A stretch of 64,000 nt of DNA, taken from positions 1 through 64,000 of the forward strand of contig JAODTK010004688.1 of the NCBI GenBank assembly GCA_026419785.1. Reading direction: 5' to 3'. Each line of letters begins with the position of its first letter. The first letter of the stretch is position 1. Source of the DNA: Sclerodactyla briareus (Eukaryota > Echinodermata > Holothuroidea > Dendrochirotida > Sclerodactylidae). The position numbers and the translations under genes are program-made. The notes beneath the pieces are model-generated. The model was not told the DNA's origin and did not search any database. It saw only the letters and a program-made list of their open reading frames with translations. Positions 33,440-44,938 of this stretch are shown piece by piece.

Positions 33440-36400
33440 AAGTTTAGCTCAAACCAGCTCTGTGGTTGCGCTATTGGAATCTGCATGCCTATCTATATAT
33501 CTATCTATTTATCCTCAATCCATCCATCCATATCATCCATCCATCCAGATCATCCATCCATATCCTCCATATCCAGCAATCCATACAGTTGTGTCAACAA
33601 TCTGCCTTTTGGCCCCAAACAGTATTTCTGCATGGATGTTGACCAAAACTGGACACAATGTTAATTGACCTCTGGGAATGTTTGACCCTGTGAAGGTCAA
33701 GGTCAAAGGCATTAATGGGGAAAGATAGGCCATTATGTGTAAAATTGCAAAAATGTAATAGATCTATAAATTTTGGTCACTAGTGCTGATGTTCGGTATT
33801 ATGATGGTCTAACAGCCGTACCTTCGGGGTGTTCAGGAAGTTTTGGTCCAATGGCCCACTGGGCCCAAGGCCCAACATTTTATGAAAATTTCACACAATA
33901 GTACTTGAAGCACTCCTCCCACCCGATTCCATTTGATGTTCCTCTAAGTTACGTGTAAGGGTCCTTGGGTGGTAGAGGGCCATCGGGGGGACTGTCAGGA
34001 ATTTTGGGCTCAGGACTAACTTTGGGCCCTAGGGTCACCATATAGGAAATAACGTAAAATCTTGTATCTCCTACGAAATTTTGTTGCACAGTGCTGAGTT
34101 CAGTCATAATGTTTGTCTAATGCCATACCCAGCATACCCAGGGATTAGGACAAGGCCCAGTGTGGCCATGGGTGGGCCCAGCCCATATGTGGAGTAGGCC
34201 AGGAATGATTCTCCTAATTAAGAATTGGGCACAGTGTGAAATTTGGTCACAATGATGTGTAAACAGCCGTTCCTTCGAGGTGTGTTCAGGAATTTGATCC
34301 AAGGTCCCATTCGGCCTTGTTTTATGAAATTCACACCAATGGATATGAAATTGCATCTCCCCACAAGCTTCATTGATTTTTGTCTCGTCTGAACTTTTGT
34401 TCAAGGAGGACATGTGGCACTTTGTGTGTGGGGTCTGTCTTTCGTATGTCTGTCTGTCTGTCCGTCTGATATCGGCCGTATGTGCGGTTAGATATTACGA
34501 ACCGTGGAGAGCGAAATGGAAAGGCCATCATGCTGGGACCTTCTTGTGGAGGGCCGCGTAGTGAAGAGTTGCGATGGGATCCAATTTTCGGCCCAAAAGA
34601 CCATTCTCTTTGCATAGATTTCATATTTAATGAAAAATTGGTCCGGAAGCTGTGTACAGCTATCTCTTGATCGGTAGATGCAGTGGTGGATTGATTTGCC
34701 GTTCAGGGTATATAAACAACTATGAAGAGACACGAATTGATCAGATTCCTGGCATGGATATATTGCTAATTAAGTAGTCTAATTTGCATAATTGCTGCGA
34801 TATTTTGTGAAGTTTGTTGGATTTTGCACGAAAAACTTGTGAGAGGGTTTACTATAAGTCCCAATGAATTTTACAGTAGGGATGGATGAGGCCCCAGAGG
34901 TATTCATGTTAATAATCGTCATTTCAAGGGCACTTAGGGGTCAAAAACTGTTGTATGGCGAATCGAAGAATTGAATGTCTGGGAAGGCCGGAAGGGTCAC
35001 CATTGTGGTATAATTGGTGACCTTGCATGTGTGTGACCTCTGACTCAATTTGACCCTTGAGGGGGTGGTGGTGGTATGTTGGTTGGTAAAGGTTGAGTCT
35101 GAATAAATGTGCTTATTAAGGAGGTACAGGCACAAAAAAATAGAAACTGGTATTTTTGGATATGTGATAGACCTGGTGTGCTTTATGGAGGAGACCAACT
35201 CCGCTTCGAGCGGAAGCATACTTGGTGTTACAAGGGGTCAAATTTAATTTAATAGCTTATTAGCAACACATTGGGCGTGTTCATTGGAATGCAAATATGC
35301 TTCTAGGAGCGGATGCATCGCATGGAGCGTAAACCATGTTTATAAAGTCCGCCATGTCATTGAAGGTCATCAAAGGTCACTTAGGGGTCAAAAAACTGAA
35401 TTTAGTAATTTTTGGCAATAGCACGGGGCATGTTCATCAGAAGTGCAAAATGCTCCTAGGAGTGGAATGTATCACAGGCGGTACCAAAAGTTTCATAAAA
35501 ACTGCCATGTAATAAAGCGCATTCAGGTCACTTAAGGGTCATGAACTGTTTTCTGGCCATAATCGTAGGAATGAATATTTGTGAAGGGCTGGAAGGTTAA
35601 CTATTGTCATATAATTGTTGAACTTCATTTGTGTGTGACTCTGACTCAATTTGACTCTGTCGGGTGTGGTCATGGGGTTAACGGTTGAGTCTTGCATAAT
35701 TGTGCTTATGTAAGAGTATGGGCAAAAAAAAAAATAGAAACTGGTAATTTTTGGATAGTTGATAGACCTTTGTGTGCTTCATGGAGGAGGAAACCACTCC
35801 GCTTCGATCGGACGCAACTTGGTAGTACAAGGGGTCAAAGTTTAATTTAATAGCTTTTTTGCAATAACATTAGTCATGTTCATTGGAATGCCAAGTGCTT
35901 CTAGGGAGGGATGCATCACATGGAAGGTAACAATTTTCATTAAAAACCTCATGTCATTGAAGGTCATCAAAGTCACGTAGGGGTATAAAAAATGATTATA
36001 GTACTTTTTCGGCAATAGCACTGCCATGTTCATCAGAATGCAAAAATGCTCTAGGATGAGTATCACATGGAGAATAGAGAGGTTTACAATTTTCATAAAA
36101 ATGCCATGTCATTAAAGGTCATTCAAGGTCACGGGGTCAAAAAACTGTGTTCTGGGCCCATGTCGGAAAATTGAACTCTGTGAAGGCGGGAAGGTTAACT
36201 ATTGTCATATAATTGTGACCTGCATGTGTGTGGACTGTGACTCAATTTGCCTTGTGGGGTGGTCATGTTATTAAAGGTTGAGTCTTGATAAAAAGTGATT
36301 ATTAAGGAGTTTTCGGGCCAAAAAAAAAAACTGGTTATTTTGCGATATGGATAGACCTTTGTGTCGCTTCATGGAGGGAGGAAACCAACTCCCCGTTCGA

Positions 36401-37340
36401 GCGGAAGCATCGACTTGGTAGTTACAAGAGGTTCAAAGTTTAATAATAGCTTTTTCGCAAATACACATTAGGAGTTGTTTCATTGTGGAATCTTCATGAA
36501 AACTGGTTTGGAGATGGACACCTTTGATCCGATAAATTTATACCACAGTGTAAAGGTCATCTAAGGTCAGTTATGTGATAATTTTATGCCTTAAATTACA
36601 ACCAATTTTTCGAATTTTGCTTAAATGGCGAGAGTAGTAGTAACAATTGGAATGAAGCAGCTAGGGTGCTCGTTAGTTTTAGAGATTTGTCATGGTAATT
36701 TTTGGGTTCAGTACGTAATCAAACAACATCTATAGACAAGGTCAAAAGGGCAAGTTTTAAGAAAATGGCTTATTTTAGGAGTTACAGGCCAAGGAAATAA
36801 AAACTGTCGATTTTTTGGATATGTGATAGCTTATATATCTGACTACATAGACGAAACCAACTCCCGCTTCAATCTTGACACCGGTCTTAAGTTAAAAGGG
36901 GTGGGGGTAAAGGTTGATTTTAAACCTTTTGGGCGATAGCATAGGGGTGGTGTACTGATGACATATCTTTTGGGGCTGGTGCATACACATTGAGGCAAGC
37001 ATTTTTCATAAAACCGTCATGTCATCAAAGGGTCATTCGAAGTCACAAGAAACTGACCAATATTAACATTTGCTGCAATCATTTTTTTAGTGACTGTGGG
37101 TTATATAACTGAAATTTCGGCACATGCTGCATATGATACGGGTAAAATTTTTCATGAAAACGTTATGTCATACAGGTCATTCAAGGTCACTTATGGACCA
37201 AAAACTGTCAAAATACTAGATTTACTGCAAAACCAAGCTCCAGAGAATGTACGCTACCTTCTTAGAATGGTTCAGTCTTGCGGGGCAACCCTAGCTGACC
37301 CCCAGCAGGGATCGAAATCGCTATTATTATAGCATTGCTA
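33440..37340 (+). mobile_element. Composite non-autonomous repeat element, longest copy
   Basis: Order on the plus strand: half palindrome TTTAGCTCAAACCAGCTC (33443); ATCT/ATCC microsatellite (33485-33595); conserved block with AGGTCAAGGTCA (33694-33705); core units (33745-34375); terminus TTGATTTTTGTCTCGTCTGA (34374) with a GTCT run (34456-34475); a block GGAAGCTGTGTACAGC / TCTCTTGATCGGTAGATGC (34645-34680); three 600-bp units (about 34920-36480); and a final block to about 37340 containing ACCAACTCCCGCTTCAATC. Compared with 7.37-9.67 kb, it has gained the 600-bp array. No protein-coding module found. Confidence 0.65.
34920..36480 (+). repeat. 600-bp tandem array
   Basis: The landmark GAAGG(C/G)-GGAAGGTTA-like string recurs near 34983, 35583 and 36183, exactly 600 bp apart. 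Each unit has two related sub-blocks (CATTGGAATGCAAA-like with TGCTTCTAGGA, and CATCAGAATGCAAAATGCTC), so the unit itself arose by internal duplication. Each sub-block ends in AGGTCA-rich sequence, with exact AGGTCA-N4-AGGTCA at 35364-35379 and 36116-36131. Confidence 0.8.
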
Positions 37341-38114
37341 TCAAAAAAAAATGTTTTACTCATTTCCACCCCTCGGGCATTGTGATTTCCATTCATCCTA
37401 ACTAGTATTCCCTCTGTGACAGACAGAGTTTTCATACATTGTCAAAACCTTGCTTTTACCTTGAGGTTCACATCAGCCTGTCAATAACCTTCTTCTGGGC
37501 CCCCTGACCTGACCATATAAAGTGTAAACACTCCAGTCATTTGTTTACTTACTCTCAGGCACCTATTCAAGACTGAAGGTGTAGGTGTCAACCTGCAAGT
37601 AGCTAGGGTGTGTGAGATGGGGGGGAGGAGGGTAACTCCCTTGGTATCATTATATAGTTCATAGTTCAGACATAGTGCATGCATTGCATGATCTATTTAG
37701 ATGGCTCTATCACTCTAGAAGGGGCTGTGAGAGGGGTGGGGGTGAACTCCCTAGGGAAGATTGATGGAAGTGTAGATGTATAAAGGCATACTCTTTGGTG
37801 ACTACAGGATCAACTTTATTAGATTTAGGAGTTCATTACATTGTTGTGGAAATACAGTATATGAAGGGAACTATTAAACTCAGAAGTATGGTTCTAATGG
37901 GCGGGTAAGGAGGGGTGTTCAATGATGGCAATGAATGATTAAATATTTAAGAGGATGGGATATAAAGCAACAGATGGGAATGCAGTTGATAATTGTTTGC
38001 ATGGTGACTAAAAGAAGGAAACACTGATCGCGAAACCAGCGAGAAACGGGGGTGCGATGCCTTGTCTTTAAAGAACCTGTAAGGTTCTGGGATAAAGGGC
38101 TCTTGGTTTGTTGC
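37341..38114. other. Intergenic, nothing recognised
   Basis: G-rich AGGGGTGGGGGTG-like stretches near 37620 and 37735; no gene or known repeat recognised. Confidence 0.5.
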
Positions 38115-38830
38115 AGAATGATGGGCCAGGGCCCTTTAAATGAAATACTGCAAAATCTTGTAATTTCTCATGCAAATTTTGGATAGTGCTGATGTTTGGT
38201 CAGAATGATGGTCCAATGCCTTAACTGCAGGGGGCCCAAGATTGGGACCCAAGGTTAAGTGTGTGCCATGGTGTAATAATGTGGATTTTCCCAAAATGCT
38301 CTCCTCTTAGGAATTGTGCGTGATCATGCTTGACTACTTTGTAAAACAGATTACCTTGTGGTTTACAGGAAATTTTTACTCTGATGGTCCATGCACTTTG
38401 GCAGAGGGTCATTTCATGAAATTTAATACAAATGTACTGTACTTTTAATGCAAACTCCTCAACAAAGTTTCAATTGATTTTTACTTGTAATATTACTTGG
38501 GTTGTGGTCCATTGGTGGTTGTGTGAACTTGGGCCAATTACGCCCAATGTGGGCCCTATGGCCATAATGTGAAATCAGGCAAAAATGCTTCTCTACAAGT
38601 TTTTATTGCTGATGTTCAGTCAAATATGGTGGTCTAATAGCCGTACCTCCAGGTTTTCCAGGAATTTTGGACTCAAGGCCCAGTGTGGGGCCCAACAAAG
38701 GCCCCTCTTGTGCAATCACGCAAACTGATTCTCATCCTTACCAATTTTAGTGCATAAGTTGATGTTCGGTTCAGAATGATGGATTAGCCACAAATTACAG
38801 ATTTCTGGTCAAAAGGTGTTCAAGGGGCAT
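38115..38830 (+). repeat. Core units of the composite family, isolated
   Basis: Units with AATTTTGGATAGTGCTGATG, TTTATTGCTGATGTTCAGTC and GTTGATGTTCGGTTCAGAAT at about 38177, 38598 and 38757 plus GGGCCC/GGCCCA-rich segments. Orientation as at 31.1 kb. The microsatellite and terminus modules are absent. Confidence 0.6.
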
Positions 38831-39650
38831 GATCGACACCTATCTGTCAAAAACTGCAAAAATCTGCAAATGCTTTTTGCTAGACAGATTAGGTGGATTA
38901 CATTGGATACTCGGTCAGTGTTACACAGAATGGTGGGAACTGATGTTCAGGGATTTTAAAGGTCAAAAGTCATTAATACCCCCCACAGTACAAGAGGTTT
39001 TTAAATGTCATGATTGGCCCAAAATAGTGAGATTTTTGTTAACTTATAAAATAAATTGCGTTGAAAGTTACTGGCTGCAGAATTTATTACAACTAAACTA
39101 AAATAGGACAAATTGTGATAAGCTGAGAACATTTGAGGCAGGTGAATTAAAGATTCACCACTGCGGGCCTCTGTCAATGGTAAACCGTATTATAAACTTA
39201 TTTGATTTGTCATGCATGTCACAAATTCATTACTCAGTATTGAATAATGACTCATTGACTCGTATTCCATTTCCTTAAATCCCCCAATTCAAGCCCAACT
39301 AATTAGCTTAAGTTGTCACCCTTCTCGGTTCATCCATTGCCTATAGGATTAAGTCTAGAGGCAGGACGACATGTTTACTCGGCACACAAGTCGCTGCCAT
39401 GGTTCCTATTTCTTGGAATGGGAAGTTGGTTGGGAGAGGACCAACCTTGGAGCTCATAAAAAGTATTCATCACCCCTAGTGAGCAAGGGTAGGTTAGTAT
39501 TATTTGAGTACATATTAAAAGGCATGTTGTTCATGCAACAGTGCATAGGCTGGTTTTTGAGAGGTTACTGATTTTGATAGGTGCTAGTCTTAAATCTTGG
39601 TCGGTAGTCCATGACCTACAGTTCTGGCAGTCGGTGGGCCATGGGATTGG
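38831..39650. other. Intergenic, nothing recognised
   Basis: A 90-codon plus frame at 38829-39101 begins in repeat DNA and shows no domain. Confidence 0.5.
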
Positions 39651-40020
39651 ATGATGGATTAGCCTCAGTTGGTAGAGCTGGACTGTGACGAAAGGTTCCA
39701 ATTCGAGTCCTGACCGGTGGTCTTTCGGGGCGTCATGGCAAGGCGCTTCATCTCCGTGCTTCGGTACACCAAGGCATTATTGGGAACCTGTGAGAGGTTA
39801 CTTGTAATAACAAGGGCGCGGATTACGGCAGCATGTGATGAATGTCCCCGGGACATGTTGTGGGGGCCAACCATTGGCGGTTGCCAGGGGGTATAGTCGA
39901 TGGGCACTATATGGTCGGAGAACAAGTTACCATTGACCAGGGGGTGATGGCCTTCAGCTTTGTGACCGTATCACGGTCAAAGCGTATATAAGAACGGTGA
40001 CATTATTAATTATTTATTAT
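39651..40020 (+). repeat. tRNA-derived SINE, near full length
   Basis: The tRNA-like head has A-box TTAGCCTCAGTTGGTAGAGC (39659) and B-box-like GGTTCCAATTCGAGTCC (about 39694). The body contains GCGCTTCATCTCCGTGC and TTGGCGGTTGCCAGGGGGTA. The tail GCGTATATAAGAACGGTGAC followed by ATTATTAATTATTTATTATT resembles the LINE 3' end at 24.5 kb, so this SINE was probably mobilised by that LINE type. Not a functional tRNA: no matching acceptor stem. Confidence 0.75.
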
Positions 40021-42399
40021 TCAAACTACCGGCAAGCTGTGGTGATTGTACCATTCAATAATTGAACACATCCCTGCTTTAATCCAAGGTGAAGCTGAGT
40101 CATAAATTATTCCTTATTCATCCCATGTGAGGGTGCACCTCCTTTGCCTATTTTTGTTCCAGTGGGAAAACATATGGATTCGCAGGTGTCACTATTTATT
40201 AGTCTATTGGTAATTAGCATTTTTGTGATGGCATTTGCAAACAGTACAGAGACTGACTGCATTGCCAGTCATTCCTTCTATTTTTTTTCACCTGACCACA
40301 GGCATGTGGCTCTGTCACGTGCCTATTCTCCTCAGTATAACTTGGATGATCATGTTTGGTCAGTGGTAACATTTGACCAATTGGAAAACATGTAGGGTGT
40401 TCATGTGAATGGTCATTTTTGGGCCAAGGGATATTCTACTGTAGATTGGAACTGTTACGTTTTCAAGCCATCTCAAGGAGGTAAAACCAGATTGCGGTCA
40501 GAGGTCGACAAAGACGGTGCATCTTTGTTTTTGAGAGGTGCGTTTTGCATGTGCGGTGCTGCCCCATGAAGTGATACCAAGTTTGCGTTTGCATACAGTA
40601 GATACCAGATGAGGTGCAGAATGCTTGTCCGATTGAAAATAAAATTAGTATGCAGCTCTCATATGGGGATTACATAACCATGTATGCAGCTCTCATATGG
40701 GGAGTACATACCATGTAATCAGATCCATGTTTCATGTAAGGAAATTAGAGGAAATTAAATTTAATTTGGGCTTTGAATGTGATAACTGACCCCAAACTTG
40801 ATGGATCAATCTACATGTATACTTGCGTACATTATGTGGGTGCCCCTAATGATGCGGGTCTTTATTCATTTGGGGCCAGGGCAAAGGTCATCACATTGAG
40901 AGTCAAGGAGTCTTTTGGGGCTTCTGGTTTACTGTTAATTCAACAACTTCACCTCAATTGGATGATGAAAGCCCATACTTGGTACAGCATGTTGGTACCC
41001 CCAAAAAAGATACACAGGGTCAACAGTGCTTATAGTGGAACATAAGGAGATCAGTTACAGTAAGGAATCAACTAAGCTGCCTTTTGGCCTTTGGTTTGAC
41101 ATTACCCAATTCTGTTTCCTCATGGGGGGTCTATTTCCTTGGGTTTACGATACAAGGGCAAACAGGCCTACATAGTTACGGTCTCTTTTTTTTCCCCCCT
41201 TATAGTGTGTAGACAAAGTTAAAGGCTTGGCAAAATTGTCTCACAAAAGTTGTGTTCACAATATCATGTTTGTACCTGACTCTATGTTGAGGACACGGTT
41301 TTATGTGGTGAATAACTAGCCATTGGCTGTGAATGAAGAACAGATGTGGGAATGAAGGAGGGCTGTGTGGAAACTGTTCTGTTATCACCATGTGTGTTGA
41401 AGGTTGGAGGGAGTATCATGGTGACCAGCTAGAGTTTACCTACGTATTGTAGTGGGAGAAGAGGTGTCCTTGAGATTTGGGAGAGGGCTGTGATGACATA
41501 CCCAGTTACCAAAGTTGCGGTATGTCTGGACTGTCTTCGTACCCTCTCGCGGTCACTACTGTTGAGAAAATCGCTACTCCTACATGGATCATGATTGAAG
41601 TTTGAACTTGATTGGAAAGATTCATAGTGGAGGGGTTTATGGGGTGCTCACAAAGTCAAGGTGCAGGACCCTTCACGTTGACACTTTGTGAGAAACCCAA
41701 ATTGTTTACATTTGATTAGGATGACAATGAAAGTTGGTCAGTTTAATGTCAGCAACAGTGCTACCTTGCATAGTTTCCGGAGATTTGAGGTAAAAGGTCA
41801 TCGAAGAGAGGATGGATTTGCCATGATGTGGAGTGCGGGAGTTCAACATCTCTTTTCTGCATTTTCGCTTGAGTAATAGCCGGCTCAGCTGGCATTGCGG
41901 ATAGTTTGTGATGGCGACACTGGATTCTCTTCTGACTCAGGTACCGTGATGATGTAGACATCGTAGGACCAGGTCTTGGCATGCACAGTGAGAGGAAGGT
42001 AAGGATTTTAATGTTCATGACAGCATTGCTCCCCCCCCCCCCTCCTCCCTCCCACCAGGCCCCTCCCCGTCCAAAAATCAGCGAAACATCTCTTGGGAAA
42101 AAAAATCTGATGCTACAATCCCATTGCAATTTCAGGGCCAGACATTACCATAATTTTGCATCAAGTGGTCCTAATTTGCATGAACTAGAGTGAGGGGTCG
42201 GTCTACTCACCTAGATCTCTGAAATACCTTGCCCCTTCCACAATGAATTGTACATCGCCCTGTGTGCGAATGGAGGTGGTATACACTGTTTTGGTATGGT
42301 GTTGCCAATCAAAACACCAGGTGAGATGTGTAGACTTCAGTCACTCTTGACTATTCTGATTTCATGCATTGACAACTGCTGAATCTCAGAATGACATTC
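40021..42399. other. Intergenic, one short duplication
   Basis: A direct duplication GTATGCAGCTCTCATATGGG lies at about 40650 and 40683 (unit about 34 bp). C-rich run at 42030-42046. An 83-codon frame at 40144-40395 has a hydrophobic segment (FISLLVISIFVMAFA) but no support as a gene. Confidence 0.5.
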
Positions 42400-42560
42400 G
42401 CCATGGGTGGTGTAGGAGCACATAATCCCTATTGTTTTGGGGTCAGGTCAAAGGTCATCGAGGTCAAGAGAAGGTCAAAGTCTGGGAAATTTGTGTTAAC
42501 ATGATACGTTCAGAATGCCTGGTCTGTCAGGTGAAATTGGTAGCCGGTTTCTTATGGGGG
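42400..42560 (-). repeat. Interspersed 300-bp repeat, single inverted unit
   Basis: GGGGTCAGGTCAAAGGTCAT and the preceding CCCTATTGTTTT read as the reverse complement of the family units at 22.1 and 60.4-61.4 kb (ATGACCTCTGACCTGACCCC-like). Confidence 0.5.
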
Positions 42561-43421
42561 AGATGACAAGAACCCTATCGTTTTTTTTTTTTTTTTTTCT
42601 CAGTAGACTGGGGCCAGTTGGAGGAAAATGGGGATATTGTGACAAATATTCTGGGTAACTCGAACTTGTTAACAAGTTTCATCTGCATGGATGTACTTCA
42701 TGCTTGGTATAGGAGTTAACGGGGGAGGTTTATGTGTTTTTTTACCTTGTGTTTTTACTGTACTATGATTCTATTGTAAATCTCATTAGCATGTGAAGTC
42801 AGTGCATAGCTTGATCAAGTCAGGAATCCAGTCATTTTGGGCTTTTCCTGGTTTTAGTATGAATCGTGGGCAGGTTGGGAAAGAAGTGGAAACTTGTGAA
42901 ATTATGGAATTCTGGGTAACTTTTATCTTTAATCAGGCCTAGTCCAAAGTTGTTTATGTTGGGTACTTCATATTCCTGAGTCAGAAGAAGTTAAAACTGT
43001 ACAGTAACATTCCCCATGTCAGATAGTTTGAACACTGTATGGGTACTGATGAGGAATCACTAAGACTTTTGGCCCTTTCAGGTTGAACAAGTGCCGTCAG
43101 GCAGTCAAACACCACTATTTGGATTACGAATTTGAACAATTTCTGATGGCATTGTCAGAAATTAAGACAGCAGTACATCTTAGATATTTATTGGATTGTT
43201 TGTGCGGTGATGAATCTAGTCTCGAGCAGAGGACTTAAGTCAGAACAGTAGGTCCCAATAGTCCAAGACCGAGTCCTTCAAAATCAGTCTTGAGAATGTG
43301 GTCTGAGACCAAAAATGGGCTCAAGTCCTCCAACAATGATATCCTTGGGCTTTACATTCTTGATATGTAATGGATTAGTTCAAGATATAACAGGTGACCT
43401 GGCTTTGCTTCCACATTTCAG
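42561..43421. other. Upstream of MAP9-like exon, poly-T
   Basis: A T-run of about 18 lies at 42581-42599. Earlier MAP9 exons (N terminus) were looked for here and not recognised. Confidence 0.45.
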
Positions 43422-44938
43422 ATATACCTCACAGTCTCTAAAAAGGGCAACTAGAAAACTAGAGGCAAAAACAAATGAGCTTGTCGAAGGATGGTTCACC
43501 AACGCCATCGCCAAGAAATCTTACTGGAGGACAAGTTCCAATAGAGGCGAGATCTCATAGTAACCCACACGACCCATTCAGTAAGAAGAGTCGATCGCCG
43601 TCCGCCAGACTCTAGAAAATGCTCTCAGGAAAGATTCAGAGCCACAAGAGTCCTATGAACAGAGCACAACTGGCAGGCCTCCAGTCCCAAGACCTAGAAC
43701 CAGTAGTCTGTCTGATTCCCAGTCCCCCGCTCAATGGGCCCTCTTCCCTCCCAGAGACCGACCAAGGCCCAGTCTGAGGCTTTCTTCACTCGATAAGCCT
43801 CGAGAGGCTAAAAACAGACACAGCTCCCACCAAAAGGATGTTGTGAAGGCTGGTTCCAGATCCCCTTCTCCAAGTCCATCGGTTGATAGAGACTCACCCG
43901 GAAATCAGCCGTGGATGATATCTTTGGTGTGGAATTAGTTTATTCCTAAAGAGGACAAAAACCTTGAACGAGAGGAGGAAGAGCAGCGGAAGCCGTTCTG
44001 TGTTTCTATTCCCAAGAGTGACGGTTGTCCATTATTCGAAAGTGAATCCACGACTAAAAAAACAATTCCACACCATCATAAAAGGGGCCACAGGGTTCCA
44101 AATCTCCACTCTCAGATCTCCTGGAGGGTAAAAAAGGTGCCAGACTCGAGAGAATCAACTGACCTAGACAAATTACTTGGGATCAAAGCACAAAGAGGGG
44201 GTGTGGAGCATGGGTCCAACAAGAAGAGTTCTAACATGGCAACTGCAAGGTCAAGGTCACCAAGTCCAGAGAGTGGGAGGAAACTCTCACCGGACCGTAG
44301 CCCAAAAACGAGGGGAAAGGAAGGACGCCTTCCGGAACGTCAGATAAAGAAGCAGATCGTTCATCTCTGAATGCGGTTAAATCTTCTGGAGGCAAAGGGA
44401 CCTCTAAATCCCCAGATATTTTGGAGGTTTTTGACGGTGCCAGTGCTGGGTCTGGCGGGTTGGACAGATTTTCAAACAAGACACAGTCATGTTGGGAGGG
44501 GTATGGGGAGATTGCCATATTCTGGCAGAAATTTCACAGGACACTCATGAGTCCTTTTCCAAAGAAGGGAAAAATGTGCCAACACAGAACAGTTTTTTTT
44601 TGCACGAACGTTCCAAGATAGAAGAAGGGACGAAAAGGTAACTTTCCTGCTCCATTAAAAGATAAAGAGAGTGATAAAATGTCCCCACTCGAAAAATTGA
44701 CTGTGGACAGTGGGGGACCCAGGAAAGGGTTGGCTGTTCTGACTCTGAAGATGAGGGAACTGGTAGGGCAAGGGGGCAACAGTCAACAAAGGTCTCCTTG
44801 CTGGACGTGCTTGATGGAAGCCCTCTGGTCAAGAATGGACAAAAGCAGAAGAACCAAGTCGTCCCCTTGGACACAGAAGATGAACATGAACAGCCAACTG
44901 TCAAGTTTACAGATAGGAGGCCAAAGGTATATTTGCAA
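43422..44938 (+). CDS. MAP9: MAP9-like large Ser/Pro/charged exon
   Basis: Acceptor TTGCTTCCACATTTCAG; donor either GTATAT at 44927 or GTAACC at 44939. Successive frames give YTSQSLKRATRKLEAKTNEL, SRSPSPSPSVDRDSPG, KSAVDDIFGVE, STDLDKLLGIKAQRGG, ARSRSPSPESGRKLSPDRSP, SSGGKGTSKSPDILEVFDGA, SFSKEGKNVPTQNSFFLHER and GCSDSEDEGTGRARGQQ. About six frame changes are needed over 1.5 kb, while protein-like sequence persists throughout. This argues for one long exon with base-call indels. SRSPSP repeats suggest phosphorylation by proline-directed or SR-type kinases. Assignment to MAP9 rests on strand, position and composition; it could belong to another disordered protein. Confidence 0.6.

Noticed and set aside
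33440-37340. Autonomous transposon with a transposase or reverse transcriptase
   Set aside because: Read in all frames allowing indels, no catalytic motifs or conserved protein strings were found; only non-coding modules.
40144-40395. 83-codon frame with a hydrophobic segment as a membrane protein
   Set aside because: The hydrophobic stretch reflects T-rich DNA; no signal-peptide context, splice sites or recognisable family.
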